Origin: an uncultured Kiloniellaceae bacterium | GTDB taxonomy: Bacteria > Pseudomonadota > Alphaproteobacteria > Kiloniellales > Kiloniellaceae | DNA length: 64,000 nucleotides | Assembly (NCBI GenBank): GCA_947493695.1 | Contig: CANLSF010000002.1 | Span: 744,001-808,000, forward strand | Direction of reading: 5' to 3' | Shown here: positions 56,998 to 64,000 of the stretch, piece by piece | Layout: each line of letters begins with the position of its first letter | Numbering within the stretch: the stretch's first letter is position 1 | Program-made: the position numbers and the translations under genes | The notes under the pieces: model-generated | Told to the model about the DNA's origin: nothing | Seen by the model: the letters and a program-made list of their open reading frames with translations, nothing else | The model's database searches: none

Positions 56998-59900
56998 TCA
57001 GATGACAATGTCGCCCTCGGAAAGATCATCTTTCCTGATGTCTTCCAGAACCAGCGTATCGCCGGACGCCTCATCAAGGGTGATGATCAGCATATCATCT
57101 GTCTCGACAGCGTTATCAATCGCCGTTTCGACCATGGCAGCATCGAAACCATTAAGCGTGATGCTGTCGATACCCGGCTCGAAGTCACGGATAACATCCC
57201 GACCGTCGCCGGCATTGAAGACGAAGAGGTCTTCGTCTGCGCCGCCAAGCAGCAGGTCGTTTCCAAGCCCGCCCTCAAGGATATCGGCCCCTTCGCCGCC
57301 CTGGAGGATATCGTTGCCTTCACCGCCGATGAGCTCATCTTCACCGTCGCCACCTTTGAGGATGTCGTTACCTTCGCCACCCTCAAGCTCGTCATCACCT
57401 TCACCACCGTACAGGCGATCATTGTCGCCCTGGCCATTGAGCCGGTCGTCGCCCTCACCGCCTTTCAGACGATCATCACCGTCACCACCTTTGATGAGGT
57501 CATTGCCGTCGTGGCCACGCAGCTGGTCGTCACCCCACAAGCCGAAAAGAGCATCCGGCGAGGTCGTACCATCCGTCACCATATCAAAATCGGAGTCGAT
57601 CTCACTCTCGATACTGTTACCCGCTTCGCCTTCCTCTCCATCCTCACTGTCTGTATCCGTTCCGTCATTGATGCCGTCAAGCACCGTATCTTCGCGGACA
57701 GACAGGTTCTGGATCCGGGTATCGTCTTCCGGTGCCGTTTCTGCATCGTCGAACGCTGTATCGGAGAAGTTATCCAGAAGATACTCGGCGAGAGCATCCT
57801 GCTCCGTGCCGGCTGCCGCGAAGTTGGCATCGCCTTCTGCAAGTCCGGCATCAGCCAGATCGATCCGGTCTGCAAAGGTTGGATCTGCGGTGACGAATTC
57901 AGGGAAAGGATAACCGTCGCCGCCATCGGCCAGGAAGCTCAGAGTAACCACTCTGACATTCCGGCCAGCATCGGCAACCTCACCGTTCTCGACCAGAATT
58001 TCTGTCGGATTTCCGTCTTCATCGCTCAGGGCTGCCGAGACGATACGCTCGCCTGCCGGCTGACTGGGATCGAAGCTGAAGGAAATACCGCCGAACTGAC
58101 CGAACTGTCCAGGCGTTACTCCATCGCCTGTGGCCGCAACCGCATGCTCAAGAACCGCAAGCAGCTGTTCCGACGTAAGGGTCAATGCCGTTAGAGCATT
58201 GTTGAAGCGTAGCGAGTTCGCGATGTCGAGTTGCGAAACCTCGCCCGCTTCCTTACCCGCATCCGCATTACCTTGCGGTGGCAGGAAATTACCATCAGAG
58301 TCCACTTCACCTATCGGAGCTCGGATACCGCCGCCGTTTTTGATCGACACTTCAACTGTGTCATCAAAGGCCTTAGCTGTGGCCAGATTGGCATCAGCAG
58401 TCAGATTGCCGAAGTTCGTCTCTTCGGTTCTGACCTCGGTCCGTCGCCCATCCAGGAAGACGCCACTCTTGCCGAAGATGTTGCCATCCTGATCCTGCAC
58501 AACCCCGGAAACCACATCGACCAGATCCTTAACCAGATCGCCCTTAGTTCCTTCGGCAAAAGCATCCTGATCGCCGTAAAGCGCTTCGACCTGCTCGTCG
58601 GTTGTGGCGAAGACGCCGGAAACATCTTCATCCGTTGCATCGCCATCTTCATCGAGGATCAGCACACCGTCTTCGTCGAAGTCGACCACCAGGCGACCGA
58701 CGTAGGAGTATTCACCATCGGTCGAGACCACGACAACCGGATCACCGTCTGCGTTGGTGGTGGTGAAGGGGTAATCACCGGCAGGAGTATCGCCGTCATG
58801 AAGACCGCGTTCCACATCCTCCTCGTCCGCAAGCAGAGTGTCGGAGCCACCTGCGATGATGACGTCGATCCCTCGCAGAAGCGTTGCCAGTTCCTGCTCC
58901 AGGGAAATCTGCTGCAGGTGGCTGACCAGGATGATCTTGTTGATGCCGTCCGCAAGCATCTGATCGATGAGCGGCTGCAGGATTTCAGCAAGTGCCGGCA
59001 TGTTGTTCTCATTCGGGCCGATCACTTCGGTGCCGCTCGGTGAGGAAATCGATTCCAGCACCTGGGTTGTGGCTCCGATAACACCAATCCTCTCACCACC
59101 TTCTTCGATGATGGTGGCCGGTGCGATCTTTGGAATATTGCCGTCTCCCGCTGCAGACTGTTCTGGTCCACTCTTGAAATCGCTGCTGACCCGAATCTCA
59201 TCGGTGAAGAGATCGCCCAGATCGGCGTCACCTGAGAAATCCAGGTTAGCCGAGAGATACGGGAACTGCGCACCGACCCAGCGATCATCGCCCAGCCCGT
59301 CACCCCGGAAATCTTCCTCGATGATACTCTCGAAGGCATCGGAACCCAGATCGAATTCGTGGTTTCCGATAGCAGAGGCATCGAAGCCGATCACATTCAT
59401 GATCGAGACATCGACCCGTCCGCCACCTTCGCGAAGCCCCGCATACACGTCATTGACGGTCAGGCCGAAGAGTTCGTTATAGACATCGTTGAAAACCCCA
59501 TCGTCCCGGAAAGACCGGTCGCTGGCCGCATTCAGGAAAGGTCCTGAAAGATAGTTGTCGCCAGCCGAGAGGGTGATGCTGTTCTCGTGCGTATCCTCCA
59601 GGAAGTCAGCGATCGCCGCAAAATTAGGCGCTGATTCAATGGCATCGACGCCGCCCTCAAGATCCGACGCATGGAGGATCTGCAGGGTAAAGGCCGGTTC
59701 TTTCGGCGGCACGTCGATCTCGTAGAGTACCGTCGTGCCGCTCTCCTCATGAGCGACCGCAAGCATCGGCTTACCATTCGGGCTGTCTTCCGCAGAGATG
59801 AAGACCAGACCTTCGGGCGAGATGTCCGTTGCCGTGCCGTCTTCGTTGGCGGTGTTGATGTACTGCACGAACTCAGGATTCTTCGGATCCGAGATTTTAT

Positions 59901-62900
59901 AGACCATCACACCACCGGCCCGCTCGAGGCCGATGAAGGCAAAAGTTTCACCGTCAATCTCGCCGACCGCGATCCCCTCGGGCTCAGGTCCTTTGTTATC
60001 GGAGCGATTGTCGAAGCTGTCGGCTTCGCCCTGAGAGTTGAAGAGGTCGGGCCGCTGCTCGGCGATGATCCGTTCGAAATCATCACCCGAGTCAAAGACC
60101 AGGTTGCCACGGTCGTCCCAGATTGAGAAGGAGCGGCCACCGAAGACAAAGATCTGGTCGATGTCGCCATCGCCATCGGTATCGCCATCGATGGAAGAAA
60201 CCTCAAGACGTCCCAGAACCTCATCCTGCTGCAGTTCGGCGGCGTTCGGGAAGGCTTCGGGGTCGAGCACCAGATCTTTCAGGCGCACATCCTCATCCCG
60301 GGAGTCGCCTTCATTCGCAGTGACGAAGAAAGTTTTTCCATCGGATTCGTAGGCCGCGATGCCGTCCGGCTGATACATGCCGTAGATCGGATAGTTCTGA
60401 AGGTTGATCCCGCCATCTTTGTCGCTGGCATCCAGGCGATTACCGTCACTGAAGTCAATCAGACCAAGGATCACCGGCAGGGTTTCCGCCGTAATGCCGA
60501 CTTCACCCGTATCAGTGTTGAGATCACCGGTCAGAGAGAAGTCATTGTCGTTGATGACGGCGAGACGGCCGTCCGGCAACAGAGTAAGGCCTTCCGGCTT
60601 ATCACCGGCGTTGTAGCCGATGGAAGGCAAGTTCAGAACCTTGATCTTGTTGACCGGATCGATTCCCAAATCGATCAGCTCATCTACCGTTAGACTTTCG
60701 AGTGTCCGGCCATCCGGAAGGTCCGGTGCATCATCAGCCAGGAGGTTCGTGGCGCTGCTCAGGTCAATCTCGAAGATAGGTTTCTTGGCGTTTTCCTCGA
60801 TCGAAGAGTCCCGCTCGATCACGAAGATCTTGCCGTCTTCGGCATACACCGCATCGCCGATCTTATCGACATTCTCGGAACCTGTATCGAACACGGGATC
60901 TTCAAGAACATAGACGTGCTCGGCCACCGGCTCACCCGTGGCAACGTCAATGCCCAGGATACGGATGATGCTGGAAGCATCACTGGTCGCCCGATCCGGA
61001 TTGGCCAGAGGGGTCTGGATGAAGGCATAGAGAATGCCACCTTCCTCATCCAGGGCCATGGCTTCGAAACCGCGGTTCGGGCGCCGACTGAGATAGTCTT
61101 CCGGCAGGGTCTCCAGGCCGAAGGTATCTGCAGGGACGCCACCGAAGGCCTCTGCCGTCCCTTCGGGGATAAAGCGGTTTAGCAGAACACCGTCGGAATT
61201 GAACTTGTAGATCGCCGGGCGATACTCATCGACCATCCAGAAGTTGCCGTCACTATCAACGACAACGCCTTCCAGATCGGCGCCGAAGGGATCGTAGGGA
61301 AGTGGATCACCATTGGCATCCACAGGCTTTTCATCGAGGCCTTCGACATTAGGCAGGCCGCTGATCGGCTGTTCCTGGCCGAGCTTGTCGAACCGCCGCA
61401 GCATGATCGTGTCGGTGAACTCGGCTTCACCGGTATCAGGATCGACCTCGATCTTGTGAACGCGGGCCTGATAATCCGGCAATGCGAAAGGCCGCTCGTT
61501 GCTGCCGTCACCATCGACATCCTGGCTGTCCGGGTTCGGGCCACGATCCGGCACGGTATAGAAGATCAGCTTACCGTCGTCGGTTGTGCCCGCGTAATCC
61601 AGACCGGAAAGGCCGCCCAGCTTGATCTCCTGACCGGCTTCGGTCGTGCCCAATATCGGCAGGGAATCCGTGAGATCTATGTTCGTGAGAACCGGCTGAC
61701 CTTTGGAGTGATCCTTGACGCCAAGCGGGATGATGTCTTTCACCACACCGGCCTCAAGATCAAGTAGCGCCAGCGCATTCGCTTCCTGCAGGGTGACCAT
61801 GGCGATCTTGCCGTTTGGCGAAACCGCAATGTTCTCAGGCTCAAGAGCCTGCGCGACGGTGGCGCCGTCAGGAATACGGATACCCTTAGCTTTGAACTCT
61901 TCTTCCCGCCCGTTGAAGATCGTGAAGTCGAGTTCCTGAACCTTATCGTTCAGACCCACAAAGCCGCCTGAAAGATCGATGATGCTGACAGAACCATCCG
62001 GGTCGCTGTCATCGAGTTGCTCACCCTCGTTGGCGACCAGAAGCTTGCTGCCGTCGGGCGTGAAGCTGATGGCATCGGGCAGATTACCGACCTCGACATT
62101 GCCCAAGAAGAAGCCATCGTTGGTGAAGAAGAAGACCTGGCCGTCATTCTCAGGTGTATCGGAAGGGGCTGCCACGGCAACCACACCCTGGCTGGCAGCA
62201 ACAGACGTGATATCGTCGACATCGAGTCCATCAGGCAGATCCAGTGTCAGGATTTTCTTCGGATCTGTCGAGTCTGAGATATCAAGGACATCAACGGAGT
62301 CATCGCTGCCGTTGGTGACAAAGAGGCGCTGCGACGCCGGGTCATGGGCCAGGATTTCGGCACCGTCACCCTCAAATCCACCGATCTTCTCAAGTACAAT
62401 TTCGTTGGTCGGTTGCGGTGCCGGCGGAATGTCGACAACGGGCTCAAGCGTCAAACGGGCGATGATCGGCTCGTGATCACTGGCGGCGCCGTTCACGACA
62501 TCCGGATTGCTGCTTCCGGGATCACCGAAGTCGCTATTGACATGGACAATGTCGAACTCGGTTTTGTCATTCAGGCTCTCAGTCACCAGAAGATGGTCAA
62601 GCACCTGCGAGTTCCCCTCGAAATTGAAGGTGTAACGCCCATCAAGCGGGTCGATCGTGTCAATCTGATCAAAGAGTTCCTGGGTATCGTCGTTCCCGGA
62701 TTCCATAATGGCCTGAGGTTCGGCGAACTCGAAGTCGTTGTGGTCACCCAGCACGACGATCTTGGCGTCCGCGTCGTCGGCAAGCTTGCCTGATACGAAC
62801 TCGTTGATCGCCAGGGACTGCGCCTTGCGCTCTTCCAGTCCCGCATCGATGAAGGGCTGAGTGTCGCCGTAAACCGGCGTCGAACCGAACTTCGAGGAAA

Positions 62901-64000
62901 GATGGTTGTTGATGGTCGTGACTGTGTGACCGTTGAATTCCCACTGAGCCAAGAGGGGAATACGTGAACCGTTGAACGCATCCGGGTTTGACACTCCGGC
63001 TTGCGTGAGCGCTTCCAGCGTCAGCGCGGTCAGAGAGTCTTCGACCAGAGTAGCCCGCTCCGGATTGTAGAGATAGGCGTTGCGAATGTTGCCGCCGGGC
63101 TGACCGCCCTGCTCGTTCTCCGCTGTCGGCGCGACATCAAGGAATTCGTACTTCGGCCCGCCTGCGGCGACGATGGCGTCGACCAGAGTCTGCAGGGTCA
63201 CGTCGGCAGAAAAATCACCACCGGTGTTGGTACCGTTGTTGTCCTGGATTTCCTGCAGCGCAAGGATATCGGGATTCTTCAGGTTCGCGACGATCTGCTG
63301 TGCCAGGCGATCGAACTGTCCGTTCCCAACATCGTCGCTGCCGTCCGTCGCATCAGGCTCCAGATTAAGGACGTTGTAGCTGGCAATCGTCAGTTGATCA
63401 TCCGTAGCAACCAGTTCGGTCTCCTCACGCTCAAGATTACCGGGTGCAACGGTGAACTCTTCCGTCGGCTTGAGCTCGAAGTTACCGAAGCTGTAGTCGA
63501 CCACACCGGTGACATCACCCAGATCGTCACCCACATTCAGGCTTGGCGAGAAATCCGGCAGGATACCGCTGTCGAGCTGGATCTGCATCTTCTCGGGATT
63601 GTTGTCCCCTTCGGTCAACTGGATGCCGCCGCGATCATTGATGCCGGTCGCATTGTCGCCCTGATTAGCCACAGCCCAGGCTTCGCCAAAGCGGTTCGTT
63701 GCCGAGGTTGCCTGCGCATCCGGGATCGTGACGCGCATGCCTTCCAGGCTTTCGTAGAAATCGATGCCGTCGGTTTCCGGGTCGAAGGAACCGAAGGCAT
63801 CATCCTCGACCACTTCGGTTGGCGGCAGCCGGCCGCCTTCGCCGAGGACGACCGCGTCCGGCAGATCTAAATTGTCGACTTCAACGGAGACCTCGGCGGC
63901 AACGATCTGGGTCACGGTCAGATCGTTCGGGCGATTGTTGCCCTGGAACTCGATCACGGAGCCGGTGACCAGAACACCGTCACCAATGGAAACCTCCGAA
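56998..64000 (-). CDS. Giant RTX multi-domain nuclease/5'-nucleotidase, 5' end outside window
   Basis: The reading frame is open to the right edge (residues IGDGVLVTGSVIEFQG precede the GTG at 63957), so the start lies beyond; at least 2,333 residues are visible. Order by position: end of an OB-fold-like ExeM segment and LTD-like region (63.4-64.0 kb); endonuclease/exonuclease/phosphatase domain (about 62.45-63.4 kb; LTIASYNVLNLE, LALQEIQDN, VLGDHNDFEF, ASDHEPIIARL); propeller and esterase-like-phytase region (59.7-62.4 kb); 5'-nucleotidase-like part (57.8-59.7 kb; AIGNHEFDLGSD, IKNGGGIRAPIG); RTX repeats GGxGxDxx (57.18-57.54 kb); C-terminal secretion region ending VLEDIRKDDLSEGDIVI. Very acidic, as secreted calcium-binding proteins are. 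Probably exported by the adjacent type I system to gain phosphate or nucleosides from DNA and organic phosphate. Confidence 0.88.
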   Translation of the reverse strand, partial: SEVSIGDGVLVTGSVIEFQGNNRPNDLTVTQIVAAEVSVEVDNLDLPDAVVLGEGGRLPPTEVVEDDAFGSFDPETDGIDFYESLEGMRVTIPDAQATSATNRFGEAWAVANQGDNATGINDRGGIQLTEGDNNPEKMQIQLDSGILPDFSPSLNVGDDLGDVTGVVDYSFGNFELKPTEEFTVAPGNLEREETELVATDDQLTIASYNVLNLEPDATDGSDDVGNGQFDRLAQQIVANLKNPDILALQEIQDNNGTNTGGDFSADVTLQTLVDAIVAAGGPKYEFLDVAPTAENEQGGQPGGNIRNAYLYNPERATLVEDSLTALTLEALTQAGVSNPDAFNGSRIPLLAQWEFNGHTVTTINNHLSSKFGSTPVYGDTQPFIDAGLEERKAQSLAINEFVSGKLADDADAKIVVLGDHNDFEFAEPQAIMESGNDDTQELFDQIDTIDPLDGRYTFNFEGNSQVLDHLLVTESLNDKTEFDIVHVNSDFGDPGSSNPDVVNGAASDHEPIIARLTLEPVVDIPPAPQPTNEIVLEKIGGFEGDGAEILAHDPASQRLFVTNGSDDSVDVLDISDSTDPKKILTLDLPDGLDVDDITSVAASQGVVAVAAPSDTPENDGQVFFFTNDGFFLGNVEVGNLPDAISFTPDGSKLLVANEGEQLDDSDPDGSVSIIDLSGGFVGLNDKVQELDFTIFNGREEEFKAKGIRIPDGATVAQALEPENIAVSPNGKIAMVTLQEANALALLDLEAGVVKDIIPLGVKDHSKGQPVLTNIDLTDSLPILGTTEAGQEIKLGGLSGLDYAGTTDDGKLIFYTVPDRGPNPDSQDVDGDGSNERPFALPDYQARVHKIEVDPDTGEAEFTDTIMLRRFDKLGQEQPISGLPNVEGLDEKPVDANGDPLPYDPFGADLEGVVVDSDGNFWMVDEYRPAIYKFNSDGVLLNRFIPEGTAEAFGGVPADTFGLETLPEDYLSRRPNRGFEAMALDEEGGILYAFIQTPLANPDRATSDASSIIRILGIDVATGEPVAEHVYVLEDPVFDTGSENVDKIGDAVYAEDGKIFVIERDSSIEENAKKPIFEIDLSSATNLLADDAPDLPDGRTLESLTVDELIDLGIDPVNKIKVLNLPSIGYNAGDKPEGLTLLPDGRLAVINDNDFSLTGDLNTDTGEVGITAETLPVILGLIDFSDGNRLDASDKDGGINLQNYPIYGMYQPDGIAAYESDGKTFFVTANEGDSRDEDVRLKDLVLDPEAFPNAAELQQDEVLGRLEVSSIDGDTDGDGDIDQIFVFGGRSFSIWDDRGNLVFDSGDDFERIIAEQRPDLFNSQGEADSFDNRSDNKGPEPEGIAVGEIDGETFAFIGLERAGGVMVYKISDPKNPEFVQYINTANEDGTATDISPEGLVFISAEDSPNGKPMLAVAHEESGTTVLYEIDVPPKEPAFTLQILHASDLEGGVDAIESAPNFAAIADFLEDTHENSITLSAGDNYLSGPFLNAASDRSFRDDGVFNDVYNELFGLTVNDVYAGLREGGGRVDVSIMNVIGFDASAIGNHEFDLGSDAFESIIEEDFRGDGLGDDRWVGAQFPYLSANLDFSGDADLGDLFTDEIRVSSDFKSGPEQSAAGDGNIPKIAPATIIEEGGERIGVIGATTQVLESISSPSGTEVIGPNENNMPALAEILQPLIDQMLADGINKIILVSHLQQISLEQELATLLRGIDVIIAGGSDTLLADEEDVERGLHDGDTPAGDYPFTTTNADGDPVVVVSTDGEYSYVGRLVVDFDEDGVLILDEDGDATDEDVSGVFATTDEQVEALYGDQDAFAEGTKGDLVKDLVDVVSGVVQDQDGNIFGKSGVFLDGRRTEVRTEETNFGNLTADANLATAKAFDDTVEVSIKNGGGIRAPIGEVDSDGNFLPPQGNADAGKEAGEVSQLDIANSLRFNNALTALTLTSEQLLAVLEHAVAATGDGVTPGQFGQFGGISFSFDPSQPAGERIVSAALSDEDGNPTEILVENGEVADAGRNVRVVTLSFLADGGDGYPFPEFVTADPTFADRIDLADAGLAEGDANFAAAGTEQDALAEYLLDNFSDTAFDDAETAPEDDTRIQNLSVREDTVLDGINDGTDTDSEDGEEGEAGNSIESEIDSDFDMVTDGTTSPDALFGLWGDDQLRGHDGNDLIKGGDGDDRLKGGEGDDRLNGQGDNDRLYGGEGDDELEGGEGNDILKGGDGEDELIGGEGNDILQGGEGADILEGGLGNDLLLGGADEDLFVFNAGDGRDVIRDFEPGIDSITLNGFDAAMVETAIDNAVETDDMLIITLDEASGDTLVLEDIRKDDLSEGDIVI
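57180..57540 (-). repeat. RTX calcium-binding nonapeptide repeat array
   Basis: About twelve consecutive copies of a 27-bp unit encode GGxGxDxLx (for example GGDGDDRLKGGEGDDRLNG and GGEGNDILKGGDGEDELIG). The copies are diverged but in register. They bind calcium and fold after export. They are followed by FNAGDGRDVIRDFEPGID, the usual cap of such arrays. Confidence 0.92.

Noticed and set aside
57180-57540. Tandem repeats considered as a CRISPR or satellite array
   Set aside because: The 27-bp period is in frame and encodes GGxGxDxx calcium-binding repeats without unique spacers.
56927-57913. 328-codon Ser/Pro-rich plus-strand frame opposite the RTX repeats
   Set aside because: Its repetitive SPSPPxRxSxPSPP character is the antisense of the RTX nonapeptides, not an independent protein.
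58231-59043. 270-codon plus-strand frame opposite the nucleotidase-like module
   Set aside because: Shadow of the RTX gene; no ribosome site or family similarity.

Overview
The window reads as a chromosomal segment of a denitrifying alphaproteobacterium, probably marine or brackish and Paracoccus/Rhodospirillales-like in gene order. The evidence is gene order and protein character only: nirI divergent from nirS-nirE, nosRZDFYLX with nosX, norCBQDEF followed by an NNR-type regulator, and narK genes ahead of narGHJI. No species can be named. No rRNA, tRNA, CRISPR array, insertion sequence or phage gene was seen.

Region 1 (1-20.2 kb) is a dense denitrification island. It starts inside nirE, followed by nirS (both minus strand). 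The divergent plus-strand genes are nirI, an nnrS-like gene and the complete nosRZDFYLX operon, then a small c-type cytochrome and norCBQDEF. Region 2 (20.2-22.7 kb) holds a DUF4202 gene and two Crp/Fnr-family regulators (NNR-like and NarR-like). Region 3 (22.7-34.1 kb) is the nitrate respiration operon: a universal stress protein, two separate NarK-type transporters, narGHJI and a parvulin-type prolyl isomerase. With nir, nor and nos this gives the whole route nitrate to nitrite to NO to N2O to N2. Only the heme d1 genes after nirE lie outside. FNR/NNR-type palindromes stand in front of nirS/nirI, nosR, norC, the NNR-like gene and the usp-nar operon. The nirS/nirI and norC boxes are identical over 14 bases.

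Region 4 (34.2-37 kb) carries a minus-strand ammonium transporter with a small one-helix membrane protein downstream, an AT-rich intergenic stretch, and an unrecognised 192-residue gene.

Region 5 (37-53.8 kb) looks like a locus for methylated amines or betaine-type compounds. It has a glutamine-synthetase-like ligase, a three-gene glutamate-synthase-like set (N-methylglutamate-synthase/GlxBCD type), an unknown 129-residue protein, a sarcosine-oxidase-like flavoprotein and a GntR regulator. A second group has a LysR regulator, a nitrilase-family amidase and an unknown membrane-anchored protein. Divergent from these is a glycine-betaine-type ABC importer with a two-module permease, followed by a DUF1989-GcvT fusion. 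CCAAT-rich repeats and a TTTGCCACTA direct repeat are candidate operators. The substrate is inferred, not shown.

Region 6 (53.8-64 kb, minus strand) encodes a giant RTX protein whose 5' end lies beyond the window. It joins an ExeM-type nuclease module, a long propeller/phytase-esterase-like region, a 5'-nucleotidase-like module and calcium-binding nonapeptide repeats. A type I secretion ATPase and membrane fusion protein follow. This fits a secreted phosphate or nucleic-acid scavenging enzyme.
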